Of a DNA stretch of 64,000 bases, positions 1 through 12,400 are shown piece after piece. Each line of letters starts with the position of its first letter. Position 1 is the stretch's first letter. A program made the position numbers and the translations under genes. This stretch comes from Aquila chrysaetos chrysaetos. Lineage: Eukaryota; Chordata; Aves; Accipitriformes; Accipitridae. The stretch covers positions 55,210,224-55,274,223 of the forward strand of contig NC_044004.1 in assembly GCF_900496995.4 (NCBI RefSeq), given 5' to 3'. Below the pieces are notes generated by a model, which saw nothing but the letters and a program-made list of their open reading frames with translations, did not search any database and had not been told where the DNA came from.

Positions 1-1536
1 GTACTACCGTCTTCCTTGCTGATCTGCTGTAGTGGGGTAAGCGTGCAGCAGTATTTCTCCTAATACTCACTGCCAGATTCTAGCAATCTGCAGCTCAGTA
101 ACTTCCTAATGAAGTACATTTAACACGTCTTCAGAATTTCTGCTTCCACACTTTTTCTAATCTTTGATCACATAACTATGTATCCTTTTGTCCTGAACAT
201 TTCACTGGATAATTTCACATGATAGCCCTCGGTTTTTGCGTTAGGAAGAAAAAAAAAAAAAAAAAAAAAACACAAACAGTCACTTCTCATTCATCTGTTC
301 TATGAAACTCAACACTACACAGACTTCTATTACCTTGGTTGTAACTTTTTCAGGATGAAGAACCCTCATCTGTCTAATGACTCCTTCAGAAAATGTCTTT
401 TCATATCTATGATCATCCTTGTGTCTCCTTCTCTGTATGTATTTTAATTTTGTAATACACTTTCAGAAGAGAGGTAACCAGAACTTCAGGTAACAATGAA
501 TCTGCAGGCGAACTATGGCATCTATGCAAGGACATAAAAGGTTTTATGGTTTGTTTTCTATCCCTTTTCTAATAATTCCTAATAGTCTAGTTGCCTTTTT
601 TTTTTTTTGATTGCTACTGTGCTTTGAGCTCACGTTTGCCTAGAATGAAGTGTTATAATTTTAAGATCTCTCTCATGCCATATGTAATTCAGCGTCCTTG
701 GTTTTAATGTGGAAAATTAAGATTGGTTTTCCAAAGTGCATATATCTGCACTGAATCTCGCATGCCATTTTATCACTCCATTGTGCAGTATCACGAAGTC
801 TTTCTACAGCTCTTTGTTACAAGACTTCATTTTTACTACTTTGAATAAATCAGTGCAGTGAGCAAAGTTTACCACTTTGCTCATCCCTTTTTTCCAGATC
901 ACTTATGGGGATATTAGATGGCAGAGACCCTAGAACAAATTCCAGTGAGACTCCCTTACATAGGAAAGCCAGCAATTACTTCTCATCTTGTTTTCTATTT
1001 GTTGACAATTATTAAGCCTTGATACATGGAAGTTCAATTTCTTTAAACTCATTTGGTGAGTGACACCGTTCAAAGTGTTTCTGTAAACTCTTGTAGAATA
1101 CATCAATTAAATCAAAATTACAGCTTGTTTACCAGCCCTTTCAAAGCCCTCTAATAGGTCTGTAAGGCACCTTTTACAAGTTGCACAGTCTTTCCCATTA
1201 TATCAATCTTATCCACATGCCTACAGCTCTATCCTTTATCACATAAATTCCACCAAATGACTTCATACAGAATCCAAACTTACTAGCCCTACAGTTGTCA
1301 ATTTTTGTGTTAAAACTCTTCAAAAATGTGTCATGTACACCACCACCTGTTCTCTCAGTACTAACAAGATTGTAAGTAATAGTTTGCATACCATAGTTAG
1401 TTAGTCAGTGGTTTCATACATAAGTTTCATTAAAACTCTTTGGTGAACAGAGACTTGCTTAGGGATCTTATCCTGGCAATTTCTTCTCCCAACAATCCAA
1501 TTCTAAGAAAGCTCCTTCAAAACGCATACAAAGAGA
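1..1536. other. AT-rich non-coding DNA, nothing recognised
   Basis: This stretch has no recognisable gene, RNA or repeat family. It contains a plain A-run near 250-270 and a T-run near 598-610. The open frames of 63-64 codons are at chance length and match nothing I know. Confidence 0.6.
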
Positions 1537-2677
1537 GACCAGGTACCCACCAAAGCCATTCTATCACTCCCCGCCACCTCAGCTGGACAGGGGAGAGAAA
1601 ATATAACAACAAAAAGACTTGTGGGTCAAGATAAGGACAGGGATACATCACTCAACCAATTACTGTCATGGGCAAAAACAGACTCAACTTGGGGAAAATT
1701 AACTTAATTTATTGCCAATCAACCAGAGTAGGGTAATGAGAAATAAAACCAAACTTCAAAATACCTTCCCTCCACCCCTCTCTTCTTCCCGGGCACAACT
1801 TCACTCTCAAATTCTCTACCTATCCCCCCCCCAGTGGCGCAGGGGGATGGGGAATGGGGGTTATGGTCAGTTCATCACACAATGTCTCTGCCGCTTCATC
1901 CTCTTCAGGAGCAGGACTCATCACACTCTTCCCCTGCTCCAGTGTAGGGTCCCTCAAACAGGAGACAGTCCTCCAGGAACTTCTCCAACGTGAGCCCTTC
2001 CCACGGGCTGCAGTTCTTCACGAACTGCTCCAGCATGGGCCCCTTCCACAGGGTGCAGTCCTTCAGGCACAGACTGCTCCAGCGTGGGTCCCCCGCAGGG
2101 TCACAAGTCCTGCCAGAAAACCTGCTCCAGCGTGGGCTCCTCTCTCCACAGATCCGCAGGTCCTGCCAGGAGCCTGCTCCAGCGCGGGGTTCCCACGGGG
2201 TCACAGCCTCCTTCAGGAACCCACCTGCTCCAGCGTGGGGTCCTCCACAGGCTGCAGGTGGATATCTGCTCCACCGTGGACCTCCATGGACTGCAGGGGG
2301 ACAGCCTGCCTCACCATGGTCTTCCCCACAGGCTGCAGGGGAATCTCTGCTCTGGTGCCTGGAGCACCTCCTCCCCCTCCTTCTTCACTGACCTGGGGGT
2401 CTGCAGGGTTGTTGCTCTTACTTGTTCTTGCTCATCTCTCCAGCTGCCGTTTCTCGGCCCCCTGCAACTTTTTCCCCTTCTTAAATCTGTTCTCCCAGAG
2501 GCACTACCACCATCGCTGATGGGCTTAGCGTTGGCCGGCGGCAGGTCCGTCTTAGAGCCAGCTGGCATTGGCTCTGCCAGACATAGAGGAAGCTTCCAGC
2601 AGCTTCTCACAGAAGCCACCCATGTAACACCACCCCACCCCCCCGCTACCAAAACCTTGCCACACAAAGCCAATACA
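1537..2677 (-). mobile_element. Avian LTR (family LTR-A), 3' end truncated
   Basis: I recognise this as an endogenous-retrovirus LTR type that is common in bird genomes; the exact family name is not certain. Read on the minus strand it begins TGTATTGG near 2677. It continues through a block with G-rich runs, a TTTAAGAAGGGG promoter-like segment near 2480, and an array of degenerate units containing CACGCTGGAGCAG. An AATAAA signal follows (plus-strand TTTATT at 1708-1713), then a CCCCAAGTTGAGTCTG block. The sense 3' end fades near 1537 at a GGTGGGTACC motif, without the expected terminal CA or a matching target duplication, so that end looks truncated. No gag, pol or env sequence is attached, so it is probably a decayed solo LTR. 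Several long plus-strand open frames here are antisense shadows of the repeat. Confidence 0.8.
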
Positions 2678-4850
2678 ACTGACAAAGACCAGTTGATTGT
2701 TTTCTTTTCACCAATTTCTGGTATATTTTATGTCTCTTCAAAACCAAGCAGTCCAGTTCTCTTTTCCTATTTTTTACATTTATAACACCTATAAAAAAGC
2801 ATGAACACTTAGTTCAGCTGCCTATTTGCCTAATGAGTTTTATTAACACCTGCCCTATCTTTGAGGTTTTTACAACTTCACTAATAAGAGGATATACCAC
2901 GCCAAATTCTGTAATCTTGCACACACGTCACTTTTGCCCCTAGTCCTAGTTTAAACAATAGGGTCCTTAATGCACAGTTGGGTTCTGTGTTCTGATGGGA
3001 GGCATGCACACCGCAGCCATAAGGCCTACCAATCTCCTGCATGGATTAAGAAGACATGATCCCACATCTGCAGAATCTTCAAACTGTTACATTTCTAGTT
3101 CAGTAAACACAACATTAATCAACAAAAACAACTACTAAACATACAGAAAATAATGTAATTCAATTAAATTACAAGTTCTCTGTTTTGTTATTATTATTTA
3201 AAAATAAATGTATGTGTAAAATAAAGCAGTAAAAATCTGCACACCTTGGGAAGGTCTCTACCTTTCCTCTCAACATCAGCTAGATTCACTTTTCTCTTTC
3301 AGAGACAAGTATTTAACAAAACTAATGCACAATTCTTATTTCTTTAGAAATTGTTCTCTTATTAGTTCATTAGGCTACAAAGACATTTTTAACTACAGTA
3401 CAATCTGTAACTTCGAACAAGGAACAAAAAAAAGTTTAGGCAATACCTAAAAAGACTAAGGCAAAACTGAGATTTTTAAATATCAGACAGCACTCGTCTT
3501 CAGGGGCAACATTATAAGAATCTTACTACAGAAAAAAAAAGAAGCAGCGAGGGGAAACGGATAGGATACATGAGATTAAATAATAATCATAACAAATGGT
3601 CTCTTCCTGTATTTTTTTCCATTGTTGGCCAACTCACTTGTAAGAAAAAGTTTTTCTAATCAAATCTGTTATAAGACTACTGCTGATTGTTGCCATCCTA
3701 AGAACAAGGTTTCAAACTTTAGATGGTAAAAGATGCATGCAGTCAGCTAATCTCCAATTCTACCCTCCCCTATTGTTTACCTCTAAATTTGCTATAGAAC
3801 TTATGTATTTTAAGCTGAGATCCTTATGATCATGTACCCTAATAAATATGGTAAGTAGAAAGCGTTGGATCAATAAAAGCACATTGAAAACAATTTTAAG
3901 ATTGAATCTATTTCTCTGTGAATATAACAATGCCTAATTACAAATTTATTTTCAGCTGAGATTTTGTTGTGCTCAAACACATTACTGTCTTCAGGGTCAC
4001 TGGAATAGTTTTCAATCTACTTGTCACTATTTCTAAACTGCAGCAATGTTGAAGTAAAGGCAAACGAAACCAAGGAAAAGAATATATCATTATTTTATAT
4101 ACTTTTGACCATTGTTGATATTTTCTTTCAGTAAGTCAAAGTAAAAAGTAAAAAGCTTAAAACTTTTAAAATTGATTTAAAGCAGAACATTTCTCACCTA
4201 ACCCTACATATAAGTTTGATGGAATTCAGTGTTTTTACGCTTATAAACTGTATCTTTAATCCCACCATTACCAGAAAACAAATAGTACTATAGTTTCAGA
4301 ACAGCTTTCTAAGTAATCTGCTGTAAAGGGGGTTAAAGAGCACATAGAGTCACCACATATCCTAGTAGCTGCAGATATGAGGATCGGGAAAGGACTAATT
4401 TATATTGTTTGGTAATATTTTAGAAATACATAGAGCTCTGGGAAAAAAAAAAAAAAGTTGATGCAGCCAAACAGAAAAGTGTATGTGCTACAAATGGATA
4501 TATCAAGTAATTGAAAAGTTCTCAAGTCATTTTAAGGCTTAGTGGAGATGGAAAAATTGAACTAGCTTCATACTATCATATTATTTATATGCTAAATTAC
4601 ATCATCTTTGTCTTCGTAACAACAAAAGTTAGAAAACCTTGTTACAAAGAAATATAAACACAGTAAGACATATTTACGCCTCACCGCACACTAACTGCTA
4701 TTTGAAACTCACTTCTACTTTAGGCCTTGCTGCAACTTCTTAAATAATTTTTAACCTTAAAGATGCTATTACCTCACTACTCAAAAAAGGCACACCTACT
4801 TCACAGAAGCACAACTGGGCGGGCGGGGGGAATACGCTTCCATCCTTTTT
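2678..4850. other. AT-rich non-coding DNA
   Basis: No gene, RNA or known repeat was recognised. There are short A-runs near 3427, 3530 and 4442-4454, and no long open frames. Confidence 0.6.
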
Positions 4851-4851
4851 A

Positions 4852-5290
4852 TGCAAAGCACAGTGATCTGAAATACCTGAGTGTGAGAAATGCACTCACG
4901 CTGAATTTCATGAATTTTACAAGTTTATTATAGAACAAAGGCAAACAGAGCTGGTCGCATGGTCAAAACCAGAAGCGCGCCGGTTATACCCGAACTCGCC
5001 TTTTTATACAGTGTGTTCGTGGCGTTTCCAAGGGGTTATTTTAATATTTCAGGTATCTATTAACATAACTCCACCCCAGACCACCCCCACTTGCGCGTGT
5101 CTCTTGTGATTTGGAGGGGCCTTCGGGGATCTGCAAGGGATGAAGTCAGTAGTCTTCCTCTGGCTGCACTTTTCACCCTGTCGTTTTCCTCCAGTCGCAC
5201 TTCTCAATATTTTCACATTAAACTTCTGTTTTTCCTTTGTTCTTCTCGTATCTTTCATGTCAAATAATCTTTGACCCCCAAAACGCTGTT
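4852..5290 (-). mobile_element. LTR-like promoter plus poly(A) module (or 3' UTR)
   Basis: Read on the minus strand, a TATAAAAAGGC box (plus-strand TTTTTATAC near 5000-5008) is followed by GC-rich sequence. About 75 bases later comes an AATAAA signal (plus-strand TTTATT at 4924-4929) with T/G-rich sequence after it. A TATA box close upstream of a poly(A) signal is typical of a retroviral LTR (U3-R-U5). I could not find paired TG/CA ends or a target duplication, so the limits are approximate. The alternative is an ordinary 3' UTR belonging to the open frame at 5292-5480, with cleavage near 4900. Confidence 0.4.
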
Positions 5291-5291
5291 C

Positions 5292-5480
5292 TCATGCTAA
5301 CAAATCACTCCTTATCTTCTTACTTGTGTTCTCAGTTTCACTCGTCCTTGAGTCCATATGTCCGTTTTTCTGTGTTTTCACAAATCTATCTACCCATCCT
5401 TTAATTACTTGAGTTACAGGATGTCTTATCTCATCAGAAGAAACTATATATTCTGCTTGTGCCCATTTATTGCCTACAAA
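5292..5480 (-). CDS. Candidate terminal exon or retroviral 3' open frame, unidentified (62 aa)
   Basis: On the minus strand a frame opens immediately after a TTGTATTTTATAG acceptor-like site (junction 5481/5480) and runs 62 codons to TGA at 5292-5294. The peptide starts FVGNKWAQAEYIVSS. It is hydrophilic and reads as protein-like, but I recognise no family. An in-frame TAG lies directly before it, as expected if the frame begins at a splice acceptor. A poly(A) signal lies about 365 bases downstream, and a CpG island begins about 200 bases upstream. A minus-strand donor, ACC|GTAAGG, ends at 6275 and would join in the same phase; that upstream frame is open for 118 codons (6275-6628) but has no ATG. 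It could be the last exon of a small unrecognised gene, a retroviral fragment, or chance. Confidence 0.35.
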   Translation of the reverse strand, partial: FVGNKWAQAEYIVSSDEIRHPVTQVIKGWVDRFVKTQKNGHMDSRTSETENTSKKIRSDLLA

Positions 5481-5689
5481 CTATAAAATACAATTGATGT
5501 CTGGAATTTATCAACTACACATTTCCGCGTTAAGGCCTAATTTAGCGGCAGTGAGGCAAACAGCCTTTCGGGACGTAGCTTATGCAGCAGTTAGGCACAT
5601 TTCAGCGTCCTCGTTTTGCGAAAGCCAGTATACCTGTCACGCTGAGGCAATCTCGCTGGAGAACGGAGCACAGGTAAATCCACACTGCC

Positions 5690-6425
5690 GAGAAACCGCC
5701 CAGTGTCGAGCTACGCGTTACAAACCCAAGGGCTGCGACACCGGCACCGCTCCCCTCACCAGCCCCGCGCCGCCTCAACACCTCTCCCGCCCACGGCCCG
5801 CCTGGGGCGGCTAACGAAACGCGCTGCTGCCGCCCGACGTACAGTTTTGTTACGTCCAGCCCTCCCTTCCCCTCACAGACCTGAGCGAGGAGCCAGACCC
5901 CCGGCTCTGCGCAGCCGGCGCTAACACAGGCCGGCGGGGCGGCCGAGAGGCCGCGCTCCCGCCCTCCGCCGCCAGAGCCGCACTGCTCAGGCGCCTACGG
6001 GCGCTTCAAGCTGACCCGCCGCTGCCTGCGGGACCGGCCGCCGCAGCGTCCCGCCGCGGGCGCTGAGGAGAGGGCCGAGCCGGAGGGCCTTGGCCCCCAG
6101 CGGCGAGGCGGCGCGATTGCCTCCCGCCCCGCAGCCCGCCCTTGCGCAGCCCGCGGCCGCCGCACGCGGCCCCGGCCATCGCCATCGTAGCGACGGCGAG
6201 TGGCGGGTGCTGGCGCCGCTTTTCTCTCTCGCCCCCTCAGCCTCCCCGCGCCGCTTCCCGCGGTCGGGCCTTACGGTTTTGCGCCGAAGATCTTGACAGC
6301 TTGGGGGCCGCGGCACAGGAGGTGGCCCCCGCCACCTGCCCCGACCCGGGCCGTAGCGACTTCTCCCCAGGCACCGGCTCAGGCTTGGCGGTGCCCGCTG
6401 CAGCCCCGGGCAGGCTCTGAGGAGG
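5690..6425. promoter_or_regulatory. CpG island 1 (promoter-like)
   Basis: The sequence changes abruptly from AT-rich to very GC-rich with abundant CpG dinucleotides and GC boxes. It then falls back to AT-rich DNA after about 6430. This is characteristic of a vertebrate promoter, so a transcription start is likely here. The direction is not settled. Minus-strand splice-donor-like sites are present at CAG|GTAAGA (exon end 6633), ACC|GTAAGG (exon end 6275) and CTG|GTGAGG (exon end about 5757). A plus-strand donor-like ACAG|GTAAAT is also present near 5672. Many open frames across the island reflect the lack of stop codons in GC-rich DNA, and none encodes a recognisable protein. Confidence 0.75.
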
Positions 6426-9400
6426 CCCGGTCCGAAAGGAGTTACTCCCTCCCATTTCTTTTCTTTGCCCTTTAAAGTGGTACTTGGCCTGCAGCAGAGC
6501 TTTATTTCGCGTTCATCCCGCAGTAGTGGCTGCCACCATTCAGCCTCCTCGCAGAAATCACAGTAAACCGGAGACCAGTATGGTGATGGTGCTTTTGAAC
6601 AGCCTCGTTCTGTTTGTTTTAATAGGTCTTACCTGGTTCCGTGTCCTCATTAATGACTAGAGCATGAATGGTAGTGGGAATCCCTCAGCTGAAGTACCCA
6701 CATCCTACAGAAGCTGTAGGAGAGGTGAGGAGACAGCAAACTCTTCTGGGAGACAAGCAGCGTGTCTCAAACAGGCAGCAAAGCTTTCCTCCAGCAAGCC
6801 TTCAAAGAGGCTAAACAAGCCCCTGGAATGATTATTGCTAATAATTATAACAAATAGTATTACATGTTGTGCTGTTTCCATCTTTGTTTCCCAAAAAACT
6901 CTCAAGTGACAAATGCTGATCACATAACTTTTTTTTCCTCCCACACCACAGTGACTGAGCTACATAGATAGTTTCTAGCCTCATGTCCATGTGTAGCACT
7001 GCCTTTCCAAGCTGCTGACAACTGGCCTCAATGTTTGCTCTCAAAATGCAGCGCTCTGTGCAAACATACCCTCTTTCTGCTTGGACCCCAGGAGCAGCTA
7101 GGTGACTCATTTCTTTGCACCAGGCTTACCACTAAAGAGTACAGGTGATTTCCTGAAAACGCCTCATACCACAACTTGGTATATCCACTCAAACTATGGA
7201 GAAATGTGGGAAGACAAACAAAGCAGCACATTTTCTCCCTTGACACATGCATTTAGATGGGAGATGAAACATCAGGTATTTCCCACTGCTGAAAAATGGA
7301 AAGCATTGGTAAAGCAGTTGCCTCCAAGCAGGCAATCATTCACACCGTATTGTTTCCATCAACCTACACCTTTTAGTAGAATTGTATTTACTGAGGGCAT
7401 GTTAACGTTCAGAGTCCCCTATTTAAACATACCTCAGCATTTCTGGGAACATCTTTCTTACATTCACACTGAGCGTTTGTATAAAACTGGTGCAGATTCC
7501 TTGTGACCACAGCTGGCTGTGCAGGCAGTGAATTTAGCCCCCAAGCTGAGAAACTAAAAATACAGTAATAAAATTTAAACTCAGATGGATTTAATTCTCA
7601 ATAGAATTATTTTTTTCTTAACGTTAGGCCTGCATGTGTGGAAAGAAATGGCAATATACATGACGTTAAAAATATTTACTCACCTTCATTAGTACTAACA
7701 GACAGAATTTCCTGGTGTGGTTTTCAACAATAGCTTTGTAGAACACAGTTAAAAAAACACACAACCACAAGAAAAAAAATACTACAGAGGTAGCTGTAGA
7801 TGGCGTATTTTCCCAATTTTCCTCAGGTTGTATGCGGTATAGCTGAACTCTGCCCATTTCACCATTGCAAACATGATGCAGCAGAAAGCTTTCCCATTTC
7901 CAGTGTTTTCATCAAAGAAGTATTTATAAATAATATCTTCAGGCTACTACAGCTCTGAGATTAAACAAATCCATACAGTACTATCTACTCACATGAAGCA
8001 ATCATGCTTCATCAACATCCATTCCAGAATTACATGCAGTAAGGATCATTTTAAAAAGCTGCAACAAGTAGAAATCAATAATGTAACTCTTCTATCATAA
8101 GTGATATTCTTCCTGTTTAGGTAAAGTATTCATGATTTTTATTCAGGTTATATATGTGAAATGCTAATAGAGCTCTCACTTAAGCAAATTTTTAAATATG
8201 CATGACAAGGATCTGAGTTCACCTGAGTATGGGCCCCTGATCCAGGACCGACAGTGACTCCTGTGCCAGTAACTGCATTCAGTATACAAAGTCTCTGCTT
8301 CTATAATCATTTCTGGAGCAGGCTTCATGCAGCAAAAACTGCAAGCTTCTGCTCCTCTCTTTTTCTGGTATCATCCTTATTTGAATTGGATGTAGTCATA
8401 TATTCCTATCTGAGGCTGGAAAGAAATTGCTGTAGTATAAAATCTTGTAAGGAGAGGAAGCCAATAAAAATAGATGTGTTTTACATCTCCAAAGAAAATT
8501 TAGAAGACTCACACAGGCATCCTCATAAAAAACAATTTCACAACATGCAACTAGCAGATAAGCAGTTTGCCAAAATACCAGAATAAAAAAAAAAAAAAAA
8601 AATTTAAAAAAGAGAGAGGTATTTTGGGGTGGTTCACATGACAAGTCCCAAGCTTAAAATGCAGCATGAGAGACAGAGCCATTAGACATGAAGGAAAGCT
8701 TCCTAGTGAAGAGTGTTTCATGGAAATTGTAGAAATTAAATAATGTAAATAGATATTTCTAAAATAAAAATGTACATATTCAAAATACAAAGTATTAAAT
8801 ATATTTAAAAGAAGAGGTGCCCAAGCAGTGTGAAAAGGTTCTTTAATAATGCTGTGCTCCTATTTCTGATGCACCTACGATCATTTAGACTCTGAAATTC
8901 ATCTGCTTTAAATTACACTATACAAAGGTGCTGCTTAAAGACAATGTAGCAATGAGAAAGGACTACATTTTAGTAGCAGATAAAGAGAGAGGGGAAGACA
9001 CCAAATATGGGCTTATTACAAAAGAAACAGTGAACAAGGAGGCTGAAGATCACCAAGAGGATAAATTATAAATGTTGTAAGATAATTCTGATGAAATACT
9101 CCAGATTTCTAATCTTAGGCCAGATGTCTTTCTGTTGGGAATATTCCCAAGAGATGATTCTCCTTACGCTAGCATTTCTTTCTACATCCTGCTGCAAATT
9201 TTGCATCTGTTTCATTTTTCAAGCCTGTCATGTGAAAACATCTAACCATATTTTTTCACCAGGGTTCTTTCCACAGCTCAGACCACACTCTGCCCACATT
9301 ATTGTCTTCCAGTCTGCTGTGAGATTTGTTGATTCATTTCCTTTTCCCATTTCCAAATAGCTATACAGGCAGCAAGTTGCAGTTGTAACTACTGCTACCA

Positions 9401-12400
9401 GTTGGGTTACTGCATGGACAAATTGTATATACAGTGTTTGTCTAGAGAAAAGGAGAAACTGGTCTGGCTGAGGACAGCTCTGACACAAAAACATACTTGT
9501 TCCAATCGTTTTCCCTAGTTCCAATACTGTCCTCTAATTCTTCACGCATGTTTTCTATTTATCATTATTTTTGTATATTTCTGTTGCATCCAAAACACCA
9601 AATCCAGGATCAAATTCTCAATGCAGTAAATACAGTTCATACATATGAATACAAAGACTTCTGCAGATAGAGGAACGCCAATGCCATCAGCAGAATAATT
9701 TTAAAAATAAGCAAGTTGCATTGCTAAATATGGTCCCAGATTTGCACTTCACACCTGCCTCAATATATTAGAAACAATTGCACAACATCCAAAACATGGC
9801 ATAGGTTGAGAAAGGTAGCATGTTGCATTACTTACTGAAGCTGAATAATGGATTTCTAAACAGTGGAAAAAAGCTAAAGAAGTGGGTTTGGGGTTTTCTT
9901 TGTTTGCTTGTTTTAAACAAGAAGATTTTATAAATAAAAGCATTATATTACAGCTGTGATTCAGAAGTTCTGAGCTTTCACACCATGTAATATAAACACA
10001 TTACACATGTTAATTCTCCTCTCCAAAGGGGTGATTAGTACCGATAAAATGCCCCAGAATGCATAAAGTTGTCTTTAACCACTTAGTATTTTCCATTAAC
10101 ATGCATAGTGCATGCATCTATCTACGTTTACTGTCAATCAATATGTCTTTTGACAGGAGCTGGTTAAAAGCTGCCTTCATGAAGAGTAACCATCTTCTGC
10201 TACAGAACATCATTATAGCAGGCTTGGTCCTTTGGAAACAAATTCCATCAGCTATCTCAAGAAACAGAACAGTGAACACTATTGGCCATGGATATAGTTT
10301 TAGTAGTTCAGAGTTTCTAGTTATACCCTTTGTATCCAACCATGCATATGAAAAAAGAATTGCAGGGCTTTTTGCTATTTTCTCATCACATGAGCATTAT
10401 TAGAAAATAACAATCTGCAATTATGAACAATGGAGTCTCTGATAAAAAGTACTGGACCCGGAGTTGTATTTAGTAGAAGAAAAAAAAAAATTATGCTTAG
10501 TGGTGTCCAAGACTGTGGCAAGCAGACACTTCTCAAATAAAACTACTTAAACAATATAATCTACACAGCTAGCTGAATTTAGTATGTTCTATCTGTTGTT
10601 TTCATTAGAAACTGGATAAGTGAACACATACTGCCAATATAAATATGGCACCAGAGTAATCTCATCTGTAACATATTTTCCTTTGTTCACAAGCTGAGAA
10701 ACTTCTTTTTCAAGTTAAGTTCCATAGTCTTACAAATCAAATAAAATTTAGCTAAGGTGGTTTTTAAATATCACTGTATTTAGTATGTTAGAATTTATTA
10801 AAAACTTTTTTCTTTATTACACTAAAAACATAGTAATTCCAAAAGAAAAATAAATCTATTCTGGCAAATACAACTATTACTGAGTTTTATTAGGCACAAA
10901 GAGGTTGAATAGACCCACTGAAGTACACCATGGAGGCCATACAAATATATTTAAGACTTTAGTAAGGTTGAATAGTACTGGGGGGAGTCAGTCTTGCCTC
11001 ATTTATAATGCAATTAAGTGAAAAGCAAGTGTGATTAAATCAATGCGTAATTCAAAAGAATTTGCTATAAATGAGACCAGGTCCTACCATCAGCAGTTGC
11101 AAAGGACTGGTAACTGGATACAATTTTGTTCCCGATTCAAATGCAGTCAGGAAAAATAGTTAATAGAAGTTAGCTTCCCTTTGACAACTGTTCAGCAGCT
11201 TGTGGGAACTGAGAGCGCAGTGTTCTTATTCCAGTTGCCAGTGAACAGCTGCCTGGCTCGGAAAAAAGCAGCATCACAAAATGACAGTGAGACAAATCAG
11301 CAGATTCAGCAGTTTTGTCCATATTCTGCGCTGGCCAAAGCCACGTGGTTGCAGTCAGCATCACACCAGCCCTGAACTAACAAGCCCTCCTGAAATTTCA
11401 GTGTTAGCCTCAGCTCGGGGCCATAGTAGTACAGTCACATAACTTATGGTTGGCTTTCAGAAAAAGTTGTGCTTGCCCATGTCTGCCTGCAACATACGTT
11501 GTGAGTATATATGGTGCATGGGCCGTTCTTGCCCTTCATCACCTTCCATCAAGAAGGAATCAGCGAAGTATACAGAGCATTTTGTTCATTAACCCTTCTG
11601 CTAAATGGGCATCCACAAAGTCCTAGATAACTAAATCTGTCTCCTGTTAAATCTTGAAGTTAACAAACTGAGGCTTTAGTAAATCCAGCAAAATTGGCTT
11701 TCTCCTAGTAAGTTCTTACTGCTGCAGAAACTTAAACCTGAGAGCAAGACAGGAGACAGAAGGGAAAAGACTCAAGTTTCCAGCTCCTCAGTGTTCTGGG
11801 CATGCAGTGGTATCGCTTCAATGCCACCCAAAATCCCACCCACGTTCAGAAGCAAAACCGGTTGCTGAGGCTGAGCTTCGATATCAGATGAGTTTCTGCT
11901 ACATTCACCAGCTGCAGGTTTGCCAGGCTGCAGCTTTCATCAGCCTACATCTTTGACTTGCACATTATGTGATCATTTACACCATCTCGATATATTGCTA
12001 TCAGAGCAGAATACCTGTGCTCAACATTCGCGTTGCCCAGCTGAAAACAATAACCCAGACTCTAAAGTTGCAGAAAAATTAGTATCACCTCTTTCAAAGG
12101 AAATATGGATTTTGTCTCAAAACTGAAGCAAGCCAAATTCAGTTTTGTTCACCAGGCCAAAAAATTCTCTCACACAAGAGGAGCAAGACGTTCCTCTATT
12201 AAAGTAAGATCAAAGCATCCTACAACCTTTCTGTTTCAACTGTTGTGACTCTGAGGTGTCTTCTGGCACAAGAGCTTTATCAGCTTCCACAACAGCTTGC
12301 CCAGTCACAAGTCAGTTAAGGAACGTGATGACCCCCCCATGGCAGTGTGAGAAGAACGGCTGGGCTGAAGCAATGCGTACATTTCCTTGAATAATATATA

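Noticed and set aside
1854..2785. Long plus-strand open frames (133-233 codons) near the left edge
   Set aside because: They lie antisense to the LTR-A copy. The codon-sized repeats keep several frames open, so they are not independent genes.
4873..5057. 8-bp inverted repeats (ATACCTGA / TCAGGTAT) as ends of a small DNA transposon
   Set aside because: The match is only 8 bases, there is no convincing target duplication, and it cuts across the TATA/AATAAA module.
5987..6455. Open frames in CpG island 1, such as a minus-strand MAMAGAACGGRG frame starting at 6186
   Set aside because: The 58-codon frame ends in a stop with no usable donor and has low-complexity composition. It could be a chance frame in the island.
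8254..8602. 110-codon frame ending at an 18-base A-run as a retrocopy
   Set aside because: The stop is directly at the A-run with no 3' UTR or poly(A) signal, and the peptide matches nothing. The A-run is more likely a simple tract.
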